Positions 24,353-34,510 are shown, counted from the stretch's first letter. The stretch is 55,686 nucleotides of DNA from Acidimicrobiaceae bacterium (GCA_003138895.1 PLHJ01000012.1:81384-137069), one strand, 5' to 3'. Program-made: numbers and translations. The notes: generated from the sequence alone by a model not told the origin.

Positions 24353-27262
24353 GTGTTCGCACGTTCCAGAACCGCCAGCAAAAAAGGCGACCGAAAGCCG
24401 AACACCAAGAAGCACGCACGATCGAACGGCTTGGATACTCTCCCCGTTGAAGAGTTAATGAAAAGGCTGGCGACGTCGCCAAATGGCCTTACGAACGCCG
24501 AGGCCAAGAGTCGCCTTCTTACCTACGGTACGAACGAGATTGCCGAGAAAAAGACAAATCAGTACCTGAAATTTCTTAGTTATTTTTGGGGACCAATTCC
24601 TTGGATGATTGAAATCGCGTCCTTGCTCTCAGGAATTCTTCGCCACTGGCCAGACCTCATCATCATTCTCGTTTTGCTCTTCACGAACGCCTTCATTGGC
24701 TTTTTCGAAGAACACCAAGCCGGTAAGGCCGTCGATGCCTTGAAGGCTTCTCTCGCGATCAAGGCGCGAGTCATCCGTGACGGTACGTGGATTAACCCTC
24801 CCGCAACGCAGTTGGTTCCGGGCGACGTGATTCGCTTGCGCCTCGGCGACATCGTCCCCGCCGACGCACGATTGCTGCAAGGCGATCCAATTCAGGTGGA
24901 CGAGTCCGCACTGACGGGCGAATCGCTTCCCGCAACGCGAGGCCCCGGCGACCAAGTTTTTTCGGCTTCCATTGTTCGACAAGGTGAAATCGGCGCTCTG
25001 GTGTATGGCACCGGCACCAACACGTACTTCGGTAAAACCGCCGAACTGGTGCAAGACACCCAGACCACGAGTCATTTCCAAAAAGCCGTCCTGCGCATAG
25101 GCACGTTCTTGATTTATCTTGCCGTCGCAATGGTGGCCATCATCATTGTTGTGTCCGTCGTGCGCGGCGATCCATTCTTGACTACGTTGCAGTTCGCACT
25201 GGTCTTAACGGTGGCCGCTATCCCCGTAGCTATGCCCACGGTTTTGTCCGTGACGATGGCCGTCGGTGCACGAAACTTGGCGAAGAAAAAAGCCATCGTC
25301 AGCCGTCTCGTCGCAATCGAAGAACTCGCTGGTGTCGATATTCTCTGCACTGACAAGACCGGTACTCTCACGCAGAACAAACTGACGCTCGGCGACCCGT
25401 TTGCGGTGGAAGGGATTGACGTTGAGGAAGTCATTCGCGACGCCGCGCTCGCTTCTCGGGCTGATGACAACGACACCATTGACCTAGCGGTACTCGCAGG
25501 CGTCAAAGACACCAACGCATTGCGGGGATATGGCGTCACCCACTTTCAACCATTTGACCCGGTAAGCAAACGCACCGAGGCAACCGTTTCAGGAAAATCG
25601 GGATCTTCATTCAGAGTCACGAAAGGAGCGCCACAAGTCATTCTGGCACTCTGCTCGGATTCAAAAACCATTCACGCAAGCATCGAAAAGGTCGTGAACG
25701 AGTTTGCTTCACGCGGATTTCGCGCCTTAGGCGTGGCTCGGGCATCGACGCGGGGCGAGTGGCAATTCATTGGCGTTCTCCCGCTGTTTGATCCACCGCG
25801 GATGGACGCCAAAGCCACAATTGCCACGGCACAACATATGGGCGTGAAAGTGAAGATGGTTACCGGTGACGCTCTCGCCATTGCTGACGAAACGGCAAAG
25901 GCGCTCGGTATGGGTACGAACATTCTTGACGCTGCGACCCTTCGCGGGGCGAAAAGCGGTGATAGCGCCACCGCGCTCAAAACTATTGAGTCTGCTGACG
26001 GTTACGCCCAGGTATTCCCCGAAGACAAGTTTCATATTGTCGACGTATTGGAAAAGCACAATCACATTGTGGGCATGACGGGAGACGGCGTTAACGACGC
26101 CCCAGCGCTTCGAAAAGCCAACTGCGGCATTGCGGTCTCCGGCGCCACCGACGCCGCTCGAGCAGCGGCGTCCATTGTGTTGACGACGTCTGGACTCTCC
26201 GTGATCATCGACGCCATCAAGGAAAGTCGAATGATCTTTCAACGTATGAACAGTTACGCCATTTATCGCATTGCCGAAACCCTGCGAGTGCTCTTCTTTG
26301 TCTCGGCGGTGATATTGATCTTCAATTTCTTCCCCGTAACGGCCATTCAAATCGTGTTGCTCGCCCTCTTAAACGACGGCGCAATTCTTTCCATTGCCTA
26401 CGACAACGTCCATTATCGCAACCAACCCGAGGCCTGGAACATGCGCATGGTGCTCAGCATGGCGACGTTGCTCGGGATCATTGGACCTATTGCCGCCATG
26501 GGAATGTTCTATTTGGGCGACCGCGTCTTTCATCTCGGCCACGACGAAGTACGAACCATGATGTACCTCACGTTGTCCGTCGCAGGGCATCTGACAATTT
26601 TTCAGGCGCGAACTCGCGGTTCCTTTTGGTCAATACGACCGGCGAAGATTCTCTTGATTGCGGTGTTTGGGACTCAAATCCTCGCGACACTCATTGCGGT
26701 GCTGGGCATCTTCATGACGGCCCTTAACTTCAAATATGCCCTCCTCATTTGGGGCTACGCGATTCTTTGGTTTATCTTCACTGACCGAATCAAAGTCATG
26801 GCGTATCACTTTTTTGACCCCTCCGACGCGAACGCCGACAAGGATAAGCGCAGCGGTCGCTTGCTGACCGACCTCGACTTGATGGCGGCCAATGTCGCAC
26901 CATTTCACAGTGAGACGACACCAAACAATGATGGAGCGGTCTTCCACGATTCCATCTCGTGTCCGTACGCACGAGAGATCGCCCACGACCATCACGAAGT
27001 GGTGGGCGCTGAAAATCGACAACGTTGTGACTGGTGCGAACGTCACGCTCACGTCGCACCCTTCCACACCGAAGTCAGCACTGCACCCGACGACAAGGTG
27101 TTTCACGACGTCGTCTCGTGTCCTTACGCCCAAGAAATCACCCACGATGAGCACGACCGCGTTGGTACCGGCGGCCAACGTCGTTGCGCATGGTGCGAAG
27201 CGCACGACTCGAACACGCAACTCGTCGGCGCGTCTACAAGCCAAGTTTCTTCCATTTCGTGA
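24353..27262 (+). CDS. Plasma-membrane-type H+ P-ATPase (P3A) with duplicated Cys/His C-terminal domain
   Basis: About 969 residues from the GTG at 24353. The core is a P-type IIIA ATPase: cation-type N-domain near residues 25-80, VDESALTGESLPATRG in the actuator domain, phosphorylation site DKTGTLTQNK (Asp about 334), and MTGDGVNDAPALRKANCGIAV for Mg2+. About ten membrane segments. Family members pump protons. After the last membrane segment (about residue 820) is a hydrophilic tail with two tandem repeats of about 52 residues (see repeats). The starts TTG 24347 and GTG 24353 are both possible; AGAGGG 6 nt before the GTG favours it. Confidence 0.92.
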   Translation: MFARSRTASKKGDRKPNTKKHARSNGLDTLPVEELMKRLATSPNGLTNAEAKSRLLTYGTNEIAEKKTNQYLKFLSYFWGPIPWMIEIASLLSGILRHWPDLIIILVLLFTNAFIGFFEEHQAGKAVDALKASLAIKARVIRDGTWINPPATQLVPGDVIRLRLGDIVPADARLLQGDPIQVDESALTGESLPATRGPGDQVFSASIVRQGEIGALVYGTGTNTYFGKTAELVQDTQTTSHFQKAVLRIGTFLIYLAVAMVAIIIVVSVVRGDPFLTTLQFALVLTVAAIPVAMPTVLSVTMAVGARNLAKKKAIVSRLVAIEELAGVDILCTDKTGTLTQNKLTLGDPFAVEGIDVEEVIRDAALASRADDNDTIDLAVLAGVKDTNALRGYGVTHFQPFDPVSKRTEATVSGKSGSSFRVTKGAPQVILALCSDSKTIHASIEKVVNEFASRGFRALGVARASTRGEWQFIGVLPLFDPPRMDAKATIATAQHMGVKVKMVTGDALAIADETAKALGMGTNILDAATLRGAKSGDSATALKTIESADGYAQVFPEDKFHIVDVLEKHNHIVGMTGDGVNDAPALRKANCGIAVSGATDAARAAASIVLTTSGLSVIIDAIKESRMIFQRMNSYAIYRIAETLRVLFFVSAVILIFNFFPVTAIQIVLLALLNDGAILSIAYDNVHYRNQPEAWNMRMVLSMATLLGIIGPIAAMGMFYLGDRVFHLGHDEVRTMMYLTLSVAGHLTIFQARTRGSFWSIRPAKILLIAVFGTQILATLIAVLGIFMTALNFKYALLIWGYAILWFIFTDRIKVMAYHFFDPSDANADKDKRSGRLLTDLDLMAANVAPFHSETTPNNDGAVFHDSISCPYAREIAHDHHEVVGAENRQRCDWCERHAHVAPFHTEVSTAPDDKVFHDVVSCPYAQEITHDEHDRVGTGGQRRCAWCEAHDSNTQLVGASTSQVSSIS
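26894..27052 (+). repeat. Cys/His-rich repeat 1 in the P-ATPase tail
   Basis: This codes 53 residues (about 848-900) beginning VAPFH and containing VFHD, SCPYA-x-EI, HD-x-H and RC-x-WC-x2-H. Conserved His, Cys and two further Cys are spaced as in a small zinc-binding domain. The second copy starts directly after it. Confidence 0.85.
27053..27208 (+). repeat. Cys/His-rich repeat 2 in the P-ATPase tail
   Basis: This codes 52 residues (about 901-952), again VAPFH, VFHD, SCPYA-x-EI, HD-x-H, GTGG and RC-x-WC-x2-H. All Cys and the ligand-like His residues are shared with copy 1, while other positions vary. The repeats are followed by a short unstructured Ser/Thr tail. Confidence 0.85.
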
Positions 27263-27326
27263 CAAATTCCACCGAAGTTGTGAAGTCCAAGGTTCGACGT
27301 ACGAGGCCCGCAATGAAAGAGATCGA

Positions 27327-28238
27327 ATGAAATTATCCAAAGACATCTTGGACGAGTTGCGCGTTGAGCCGGGCGCGCACGCCAATCTCCGAAAACGAAG
27401 CACCTCGACAACAAACGTCAAGTGGCTCCACGCACGTCACGGCGACAAGATGAAGAAAGAACTTGCCAAGAAAGACTTGGCTTCTTTCACGAAAGAACTT
27501 AAGCGCGCCCAGGAAACACTCTGGGCGGATAGTTCCCACGCGCTGCTCGTCGTTCTTCAAGCCATGGACGCCGCGGGCAAGGACGGAACTATCAAGCACG
27601 TGATGTCGGGCGTCAATCCCCAGGGATGTCAAGTTACGTCGTTTAAAGAACCGTCAACCGAAGAACTGAATCACGACTACTTATGGCGCAGCAGCGAGTC
27701 GTTGCCTTCACTCGGAAATATTGGTATTTTCAATCGTTCGTATTACGAAAACGTGCTCGTCGTCCGCGTGCACCCCGACCTACTCGCTAAGACCCACGAG
27801 AAGCCAAAGAAGAACGACGAAGCAAGTTTCTGGCTCGATCGCTACGAAGACATCAACAACTTCGAGCGACACTTATATCGCAACGACACGCGAATCGTAA
27901 AGGTGTTCTTGCATCTCTCCCCCGAAGAGCAAAAGAGTCGATTTTTGAAGCGACTCGATGATCCCGACAAGCGATGGAAATTTTCTGCCAACGACCTCAC
28001 CGAACGCCAGTACTGGGATGATTACCAACGAGCGTACGAAGAAGCCATCAGCGCCACCTCAACGCCGTGGGCTCCTTGGTACGTCGTGCCGGCGGACCAC
28101 AAATACGATCTGCGCGCGCTCGTTGGCGGCATCATTGTCGAAGAGATTGACCGAATGAAACTCGAAGCACCACACGTGCCCGACGAAAAATTAGCGTCTT
28201 TGAATGCGGCCAAGAAAGAACTCCTCGCGCAGCCATGA
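27327..28238 (+). CDS. Polyphosphate kinase 2 family protein
   Basis: From the ATG at 27327, 303 residues with a PPK2 fold. Walker A-like AMDAAGKDGTIKH lies near residues 79-91. Other PPK2 markers are GIFNRSYYENVLVVRVHP and a lid region with SPEEQKSRFLKRLDDPDKRWKF. PPK2 enzymes use polyphosphate to phosphorylate nucleoside mono- or diphosphates. The class is not settled; the length and single domain are compatible with class I or III. AAGAGA lies about 5 nt before the ATG. Its stop lies 7 nt from the stop of the convergent acyl-CoA dehydrogenase. Confidence 0.92.
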   Translation: MKLSKDILDELRVEPGAHANLRKRSTSTTNVKWLHARHGDKMKKELAKKDLASFTKELKRAQETLWADSSHALLVVLQAMDAAGKDGTIKHVMSGVNPQGCQVTSFKEPSTEELNHDYLWRSSESLPSLGNIGIFNRSYYENVLVVRVHPDLLAKTHEKPKKNDEASFWLDRYEDINNFERHLYRNDTRIVKVFLHLSPEEQKSRFLKRLDDPDKRWKFSANDLTERQYWDDYQRAYEEAISATSTPWAPWYVVPADHKYDLRALVGGIIVEEIDRMKLEAPHVPDEKLASLNAAKKELLAQP

Positions 28239-28245
28239 GCAGCAT

Positions 28246-29388
28246 CTACTTCAGCAAAAACTTCGATATCACGACGCGTTGCACTTGGTTGGTGCCTTCG
28301 TAGATTTGCGTGATCTTCGCGTCGCGCATGAATCGTTCAACTGGGAACTCTTTCGTGAAGCCGTAGCCGCCGAGGAGTTGTACCGCGTCCGTACTCACGC
28401 TCATCGCCGTGTCACTCGCGAAGGACTTCGCCGCGGCGCCGACATAACTGAGATTGTGATCGGGGTCTCCCCCGTCGATGAGTGAACACGCCCGGTACAC
28501 GAGCGCCCGAGCTGCCTCGGTTCGAATTGCCATATCCGCCAACATGAAACGCAGACCTTGCAACTCGCTGATTGGTCCACCGAAGGCTTTACGTGTTTGC
28601 ATGTAGCCACCGGCGTAATCAATAGCGGCTTGAGCAATACCCACCGCTTGTGCGCCAATGGTCGGGCGCGAGCGATCAAGGGTGTGCATGGCAATCTTGA
28701 AACCTTCGCCCTCTTCACCAATGCGATGCGATGCGGGTACGCGAACGTCGTTAAAGACGACTTCACCGGTAGGTGACGCACGAAGACCGAGCTTGTCTTC
28801 GTGTTTGGGAAACTCAACACCCCAGCCCTTTTCCACCAAGAAGCAAGAAATGCCGTGACTGCGAGCTTCGGGTTTGGTGGAAGCAAACACCGTATAGGTA
28901 TCGGAGATGCCCGAATTCGTGATCCAGTACTTCGATCCGTTCAAGACGTAGTCGTCACCGTCGCGCACGGCTCGACAGCGCATGGAGGCGACGTCACTTC
29001 CGGCATCAGCTTCGGACAGGCAATAACTCGCTTGGATCTCGCCCGACGCTACCCGCGGCAAATAGGCCTGCTTAAGTTCTTCGGATCCAAAGTTCATGAC
29101 GGGCAACATGCCGAGTTTCGATATGAGTATCGTCACTGCCGTTGAGGCACACCCGCGCGCTACTTCCTCGGCCATGATGGCCTGGGTGACCATGTCGGCT
29201 CCCGCGCCGCCGTACGCCTCGGGAATACCCAGCGACGGCAACTCTATGCTCTTGCAAGCGTCATAACTCTTCCAGGGAAATTCCTGCAGTCGGTCATATT
29301 CGGCTGCGTTCGGGGCAACCTGCGTGTCCACGAAGTCGCGCATCATGTCTCGAAAGGCCCGCTGTTCGCTCGTCAAGTCAAAACTCAT
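28246..29388 (-). CDS. Acyl-CoA dehydrogenase
   Basis: This 380-residue flavoprotein has normal short/medium-chain acyl-CoA dehydrogenase length. The signature YCLSEADAGSDVASMRC, YWITNSGISDTYTVF and the C-terminal GGYGFTKEFPVERFMRDAKITQIYEGTNQVQRVVIS motif are all present. The catalytic base is probably the Glu in IYEGTNQ. It fits fatty-acid or branched-chain acyl-CoA oxidation; chain-length preference cannot be read. The start ATG follows AGAGGA. Confidence 0.93.
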   Translation of the reverse strand: MSFDLTSEQRAFRDMMRDFVDTQVAPNAAEYDRLQEFPWKSYDACKSIELPSLGIPEAYGGAGADMVTQAIMAEEVARGCASTAVTILISKLGMLPVMNFGSEELKQAYLPRVASGEIQASYCLSEADAGSDVASMRCRAVRDGDDYVLNGSKYWITNSGISDTYTVFASTKPEARSHGISCFLVEKGWGVEFPKHEDKLGLRASPTGEVVFNDVRVPASHRIGEEGEGFKIAMHTLDRSRPTIGAQAVGIAQAAIDYAGGYMQTRKAFGGPISELQGLRFMLADMAIRTEAARALVYRACSLIDGGDPDHNLSYVGAAAKSFASDTAMSVSTDAVQLLGGYGFTKEFPVERFMRDAKITQIYEGTNQVQRVVISKFLLK

Positions 29389-29411
29389 GTGTCCTCTTGG
29401 AGATAGTTGTG

Positions 29412-29903
29412 TTAGCGAAAATGTAAGAGGGGAATAACTTCGCCGGGCTTTTGTCGAAGAGCGTGCTCATTCACGTCATCGACGAAAACTCGCTGCAAGA
29501 AGTAGCTATGTGCGATACCGCGAAAGCGCTGCACTCGGTCTGCTCGCACGGCTTCGTCCTCGGTGCCACGAAAGCCAAAAAGATCAAGCACGACCGACAC
29601 GTCGGTCTCACACGGTGCGCGTCCCACCAAACTGGCTCGCTTGGCACTTAAGAGCGCGACGCCCCACTCAACGTCGTGCTCATTGAGTTCGGACTCAAGC
29701 ACGAGATGGTGGACGACATTTTTGGAAAGAGTGAGCGCGTAACCAGCGTCGGGGCCGGGCGTTCCACGACTGGCTCCACCGTGCGCGCTCGGTGCACCGA
29801 GCAGGCCAGCCTTTTTGGGACGGCCTATTTCGGGCGTCTCCATGGGCATAGTGGGTCGTACGGCGCTCGTTGAAGCAACGGGAACAAACGTTGGTTGTGT
29901 CAC
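29412..29903 (-). CDS. Hypothetical protein with PGPDAGYALTL motif
   Basis: The roughly 163-residue protein starts at GTG 29903. It has a Pro/Ser/Thr-rich N-terminus, then GTPGPDAGYALTL and a helical soluble part containing VEWGVALLSAKRASLVGRAPC and GFRGTEDEAVRADRVQRF. I recall similar unannotated proteins from actinobacteria, but I assign no function. It is followed, in the same direction, by the acyl-CoA dehydrogenase, whose start lies 23 nt away. Confidence 0.65.
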   Translation of the reverse strand: MTQPTFVPVASTSAVRPTMPMETPEIGRPKKAGLLGAPSAHGGASRGTPGPDAGYALTLSKNVVHHLVLESELNEHDVEWGVALLSAKRASLVGRAPCETDVSVVLDLFGFRGTEDEAVRADRVQRFRGIAHSYFLQRVFVDDVNEHALRQKPGEVIPLLHFR

Positions 29904-29940
29904 GTTTTGAGACTAGCCCCCACAACGGACGACCAAAACG

Positions 29941-30867
29941 TCAGACGCGCGTCAACCAGTGCTCGTATTCGGGACGCTTTCCGCGAACTGCCTCGAAGTA
30001 CGCCTCTTGAATTCGCTTGGTAATCGGTCCCGGCTTGCCGTCTGCCAACAAACGATCATCCACCGACGAAATCGGTACAACTTCTGCGGCGGTGCCCGTG
30101 AGGAAACCTTCGTCAGCGAGATAAATGTCCGTTCGAAGCATCGTTTCAAAACGTACCTCGTAACCCAGGTCCTTCGCGATAGTCACGACAGTGTCCTGCG
30201 TGATGCCCTCTAGGGCTCCCGCGTCCGACGGCGGTGGCGTAATCAGCACGCCGTTGTTCACGACGAAGAGGTTCTCACCGGTGCACTCAGATATTCTGCC
30301 GTCGGGTCCCAGCATGATGGCCTCGTCGTAGCCGGCCTTGACTGCTTCAATCTTGGCGAGACCAGAGTTGATATACATACCCGTGGCCTTCGCGGCGGTC
30401 GGCATGGCGTTGGGACTGTGGCGGTGCCACGACGAAATTTTCATACGAACGCCGTTCTTCACGCCCTCGTCACCGAGGTAGGCGCCCCACGGCCACACGG
30501 CAATCGCCGCGTTCACCGGAGCGGGAAGCGGGTTCACGCCCATTTCGCCGTAGCCCAAGTAGACAATAGGACGGATGTAACAACCCTCGGGCAAATCGTT
30601 GACCCGAACCGTCTCCACGGCGGCGTCACAGTATTCCTCCACGCTGAAAGGCGACTCAATCATGAGCACCTTCAAGCTGCGCACCAGTCGAGCCATGTGC
30701 TCTCGAAGTCGAAAGATCGCCACACCCTCACTCGTTGGATACGCGCGAATGCCTTCGAAGGCGCCCGTTCCGTAATGCAGTCCGTGCGTGAGGATGTGAA
30801 TATTGGCCTTGTCCCAATCGACGAGTTTGCCGTCCATCCAAATCTTTGATGTCGGGGTAATGGGCAT
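29941..30867 (-). CDS. ilvE: Branched-chain amino acid aminotransferase
   Basis: This 308-residue fold-type IV PLP enzyme does the last transamination step to Leu, Ile and Val. HYGTGAFEGIRAY (31-43), the PLP Lys in TAAKATGMY (K160) and the Glu region VPISSV follow the IlvE pattern. The gene directly abuts leuB: its ATG ends where the leuB stop begins, so the two are one transcription unit. It belongs to the branched-chain district of the window. Confidence 0.95.
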   Translation of the reverse strand: MPITPTSKIWMDGKLVDWDKANIHILTHGLHYGTGAFEGIRAYPTSEGVAIFRLREHMARLVRSLKVLMIESPFSVEEYCDAAVETVRVNDLPEGCYIRPIVYLGYGEMGVNPLPAPVNAAIAVWPWGAYLGDEGVKNGVRMKISSWHRHSPNAMPTAAKATGMYINSGLAKIEAVKAGYDEAIMLGPDGRISECTGENLFVVNNGVLITPPPSDAGALEGITQDTVVTIAKDLGYEVRFETMLRTDIYLADEGFLTGTAAEVVPISSVDDRLLADGKPGPITKRIQEAYFEAVRGKRPEYEHWLTRV

Positions 30868-31890
30868 CTACATCCTCCGTAGTAGTTCGTCAGTGACCCC
30901 ACTTGTGCCAAGCACGGTCACGTCTCCTTTAAATTCTGCCACCGCGGCGGCTACCTGTCGAGCCGCGGCTTCTTCTCCTAGGTGTTCGAGCATCAACACA
31001 ATGGACGAGATGGCGGCAATGGGGTTCGCCAAATTCTTCCCCGCAATATCGTGCGCCGCCCCGTGTACGGGCTCAAACAACGATGGACCGGTTCGCGCTG
31101 GGTTGAGATTGCCGCTTGCGGCGTAACCAATCCCGCCCGTCACCGCCCCGGCGAGGTCACTCAATATGTCGCCAAACAGATTGTCCGTGACAATTATTCC
31201 GTATCGTTGGGCGTCATCTACGAGATAGATGCACGCGGCATCGACGTGCTGGTAGTCAGTCTCGACGTTAGGAAATTCGGTCGACACTTCTTTCACCACG
31301 CGCTGCCACAGGTCACCGGCGAAGGTCAAAACGTTCGTCTTGTGTACCAAGGTGACTTTGGGGTGGTGCAGACGCGAGGCACGTTCGAAGGCGAAACGAA
31401 CACAGCGCTCGACGCCGTGGCGGGTGTTCACCGAGCCCTGTGTCGCCACCTCGAAGGGCGTACCATAACGCAACACGCCACCCTCACCGGCGTAGGGGCC
31501 CTCGGTGTTCTCACGCACAATGGCGAAGGAGCAACCTTCGGCAATCGATCCCGCAACGCCGTGAAACGGTCGGTAATTGATATAAAGGTCTAGCGAGAAA
31601 CGAAGTTTCAACAGCAGGCCACGTTCGAGCGTGCCACCGGGTATGCGAGGGTCACCAATGGCCGGACCAATGGCACCCAACAAAATGGCGTCGTAATTTC
31701 GAAGTTCTTCCAGTGTGGCGTCATCTAAAACAAAGCCGTCACGGAGATACCGTGCGGCGCCCAAATCAAAATCTGTGGTTGAAAAAGAAACTCCGGTCGC
31801 GTGCATGACGCGAAGGGCTTCGCTCGCCACTTCGGGCCCAATGCCGTCACCGCCAATGACGGCAATCTGGTGAAGCTTTTGTGCGCTCAC
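30868..31890 (-). CDS. leuB: 3-isopropylmalate dehydrogenase
   Basis: From GTG 31890, 340 residues. The start is set by a strong AAGGAG site 5 nt upstream; a longer frame to 31932 adds an atypical N-terminus. The protein has AVIGGDGIGPEV, RENTEGPYAGEGG, the catalytic Lys-Thr-Asn (HKTNV) and NLFGDILSDLAGAVTGGIG with the metal-binding Asp residues. It oxidises and decarboxylates 3-isopropylmalate with NAD+. It is transcribed with ilvE and is divergent from greA-leuC-leuD. Confidence 0.95.
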   Translation of the reverse strand: MSAQKLHQIAVIGGDGIGPEVASEALRVMHATGVSFSTTDFDLGAARYLRDGFVLDDATLEELRNYDAILLGAIGPAIGDPRIPGGTLERGLLLKLRFSLDLYINYRPFHGVAGSIAEGCSFAIVRENTEGPYAGEGGVLRYGTPFEVATQGSVNTRHGVERCVRFAFERASRLHHPKVTLVHKTNVLTFAGDLWQRVVKEVSTEFPNVETDYQHVDAACIYLVDDAQRYGIIVTDNLFGDILSDLAGAVTGGIGYAASGNLNPARTGPSLFEPVHGAAHDIAGKNLANPIAAISSIVLMLEHLGEEAAARQVAAAVAEFKGDVTVLGTSGVTDELLRRM

Positions 31891-31968
31891 GGCATCTCCT
31901 TTTGTACAGTTTCGTGGTTGGGCATAGCCCAAGGCAAACTGGGACTTTCGGCGTTTCAGGGGTACCAG

Positions 31969-31974
31969 TAGAAT
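31969..31974 (+). promoter_or_regulatory. Candidate -10 element for greA-leuCD
   Basis: TAGAAT matches the sigma70 -10 consensus at five of six positions and lies 27 nt before the greA GTG. No convincing -35 box is seen. Confidence 0.4.
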
Positions 31975-32001
31975 TGTCGTTCGAACCCGTTAGGAACCAT
32001 C

Positions 32002-32478
32002 GTGGCAACAGAAATCCACCGCATCACCCAAGAAACCTTGGATAAATTACGTGCCGAATACGAGGAATTGACGACCGTCGGACGCGTAGCCATTGCCCGA
32101 ACCATTGAGGCCGCCCGGCTCCTTGGTGATCTCAGCGAAAATGGCGACTACCACGCCGCCAAGGACGACCAGGGAAAGATGGAGGCGCGCATTCGACATA
32201 TCGACACGATTATCCGCAATCACGAAATCGTGGAGAAGGATCAGGGTTCGAGCACCGTCACGTACGCCAGCGTGGCCTCCATTGTCTACGAAGGAGATAA
32301 CGAAAGCGACGCTCAAGACTTCTTTATTGGCTCGATTGAAGAAAAACCCGAGGACGTGCTCGTTGCCTCGCCGACGTCGCCACTGGGCGAAGCGCTCCTC
32401 GGTCACGCCATTGGTGACGAGGTTTCGTACGAAGCGCCTTCGGGCGTTTTGACCGTGAAGATTATAGGAATCCGTTAG
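32002..32478 (+). CDS. greA: Transcription elongation factor GreA
   Basis: This 158-residue protein has the GreA N-terminal coiled coil with acidic tip ([15 protein letters not shown]) and the C-terminal FKBP-like domain ending in [16 protein letters not shown]. GreA stimulates transcript cleavage in backtracked RNA polymerase. The GTG start follows AGGA at good distance. Its TAG stop overlaps the leuC GTG by one base, so it is the first gene of a greA-leuC-leuD operon, an unusual partner for leucine genes. Confidence 0.93.
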   Translation: MATEIHRITQETLDKLRAEYEELTTVGRVAIARTIEAARLLGDLSENGDYHAAKDDQGKMEARIRHIDTIIRNHEIVEKDQGSSTVTYASVASIVYEGDNESDAQDFFIGSIEEKPEDVLVASPTSPLGEALLGHAIGDEVSYEAPSGVLTVKIIGIR

Positions 32479-33887
32479 TGGCTCCAGGAAAAACGCTGTT
32501 CAAAAAAATCTGGGATAGCCACGTTGTGGCAGCGCCGGACAATGAGATGACGATTCTCTATATCGATCTGCACCTCATCCACGAAGTGACGAGTCCTCAA
32601 GCCTTTGAAGGGCTGCGCATCGCCGGTCGCGGTGTTCGTCGACCCGATCGCACGCTCGCTACCGCCGATCACAACGTGCCCACCGACCCGCCGGGTACGC
32701 CCATCCTCGATCCAATTGCCCGTCGACAACTCGAAGTGCTGAGTGAGAACTGCGAAGAATTCGGCATCACCCTTTTCCCAATGGGTCACGAAAATCAAGG
32801 AATCGTGCACATCATTGGTCCCGAACTTGGTGTCACCCAACCTGGCATGACAATTGTCTGTGGTGATTCGCACACGTCGACGCACGGCGCCTTTGGCTCG
32901 CTGGCCTTCGGCATTGGCACGAGTGAAGTCGAACACGTTCTGGCGACGCAGACGCTTCCCCAACAGCCGGCCAAGACCATGGCCGTCAACGTCACGGGCG
33001 TCGCGCCCTTGGGCGTCACTGCCAAAGACATTGCTCTCGCCATCATCAAAAAATTAGGTACGGGTGGCGGATCGGGTTACGTACTGGAATACCGCGGCGA
33101 CGCCATTACCGCTCTCAGCATGGAAGGTCGAATGACCGTCTGCAACATGAGCATCGAAGCCGGTGCGCGAGCTGGTCTCGTCGCGGTCGATGACACGACA
33201 ATTGAGTATTTGCGCGGTCGACCCGGCGTGGCGACAGGTGATGAATTCGAAAAGGTTGCTACCCAGTGGCGAACCTACGTTTCCGACATTGATGCGGTCT
33301 TTGACGCAGAAATCAACATCGACGCCTCCACACTCTCGCCCTTCATGACTTGGGGTACGAATCCATCCCAGGTGGTCGCGGTCAATGGCACGGTCCCCTC
33401 GCCCGATGACGAAGAGACCGATAGCGCCCGCGAAGCCGCCGAGCGGGCTCTCACCTACATGGACCTCGCGCCGGGAACGCCACTTCGCGACGTGACCGTT
33501 GACATTGTCTTTATTGGCTCCTGCACGAATTCAAGAATTGAAGACCTGCGAGCTGCCGCCGGTGTGGCCCACGGAAAACACGTGGCCGAAAACGTCCGCG
33601 CACTCGTGGTTCCTGGCTCGCACCGCGTGAAGGCCCAAGCCGAAAGCGAAGGGCTCGATCGAATTTTTCTCGACGCCGGATTCGAATGGCGCGAGCCCGG
33701 TTGCTCCATGTGCCTTGGCATGAATCCCGATCAGTTAAAGCCCGGCCAGCGCAGCGCGTCCACGTCGAATCGCAATTTTGAGGGTCGACAAGGCCGCGGT
33801 GGAAGAACGCATCTCGTGTCGCCGGCCGTTGCTGCCGCCACGGCAATTAAGGGTCGTTTCGCTACGCCCGCGGAAGTGCTCGCGTGA
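32478..33887 (+). CDS. leuC: 3-isopropylmalate dehydratase large subunit
   Basis: This 469-residue aconitase-family subunit has the [12 protein letters not shown] motif and Fe-S ligand Cys residues in [11 protein letters not shown] and [11 protein letters not shown]. With LeuD it isomerises 2- to 3-isopropylmalate using a [4Fe-4S] cluster. It starts at GTG 32478 inside the greA stop, and overlaps leuD by 4 nt, so subunits are made in ratio. Need for an Fe-S cluster links it to the suf genes in the window. Confidence 0.95.
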   Translation: MAPGKTLFKKIWDSHVVAAPDNEMTILYIDLHLIHEVTSPQAFEGLRIAGRGVRRPDRTLATADHNVPTDPPGTPILDPIARRQLEVLSENCEEFGITLFPMGHENQGIVHIIGPELGVTQPGMTIVCGDSHTSTHGAFGSLAFGIGTSEVEHVLATQTLPQQPAKTMAVNVTGVAPLGVTAKDIALAIIKKLGTGGGSGYVLEYRGDAITALSMEGRMTVCNMSIEAGARAGLVAVDDTTIEYLRGRPGVATGDEFEKVATQWRTYVSDIDAVFDAEINIDASTLSPFMTWGTNPSQVVAVNGTVPSPDDEETDSAREAAERALTYMDLAPGTPLRDVTVDIVFIGSCTNSRIEDLRAAAGVAHGKHVAENVRALVVPGSHRVKAQAESEGLDRIFLDAGFEWREPGCSMCLGMNPDQLKPGQRSASTSNRNFEGRQGRGGRTHLVSPAVAAATAIKGRFATPAEVLA

Positions 33888-34510
33888 AACCCGTCGTGAT
33901 TGTGGAAGGTCGAGCCGTTCCCCTTGACCGTTCGGACGTCGACACCGATCAGATCATTCCGTCGGATTGGTTAAAGCGTGTGGAACGAACGGGTTTTGGT
34001 CGAGGCCTCTTTAGTGAGTGGCGAGACGACTCGAATTTTGTTTTGAACCAAGCCGAATACCAAGGAGCGACCATCATGCTCGCTGGTCCTAGGTTCGGTA
34101 CGGGTTCGTCGCGCGAACACGCCGTGTGGGCGCTCATGGACTTTGGCTTCACCGCGATTATCGCGCCGTCATTCGGGGACATCTTCAAGAATAATTCATC
34201 GAAACAAGGTCTCGTCACCGTGCAGCTCGGCGAAGACGACGTCACGGCACTGGCCAACCTTGTAAAAGCCGATCCGTCAACGTTGGTCGTCATTGACGTG
34301 GCGGCCCAGACGGTTGAAGTGCCGGAGCATCATTGGCAGCGCAACTTTGACATTGCTCCCATGACCCGCGAGCGACTCATGAATGGTTGGGACGACATTG
34401 GTCTCACGTTGCGACACGCCAATGAAATCACTGTGTACGAAGAACGCACACCACATACTCGTCGCTCGATGCCGGAGATCTTTGACCCCCGCGGCCACGT
34501 AAACGCCTAA
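33884..34510 (+). CDS. leuD: 3-isopropylmalate dehydratase small subunit
   Basis: This 208-residue swivelling-domain subunit shows [15 protein letters not shown], the substrate-binding [17 protein letters not shown] and [16 protein letters not shown]. It forms the heterodimer with LeuC. Its start overlaps the leuC stop (GTGA), and its stop shares 4 nt with the stop of the convergent PQ-loop gene. Confidence 0.95.
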   Translation: MKPVVIVEGRAVPLDRSDVDTDQIIPSDWLKRVERTGFGRGLFSEWRDDSNFVLNQAEYQGATIMLAGPRFGTGSSREHAVWALMDFGFTAIIAPSFGDIFKNNSSKQGLVTVQLGEDDVTALANLVKADPSTLVVIDVAAQTVEVPEHHWQRNFDIAPMTRERLMNGWDDIGLTLRHANEITVYEERTPHTRRSMPEIFDPRGHVNA

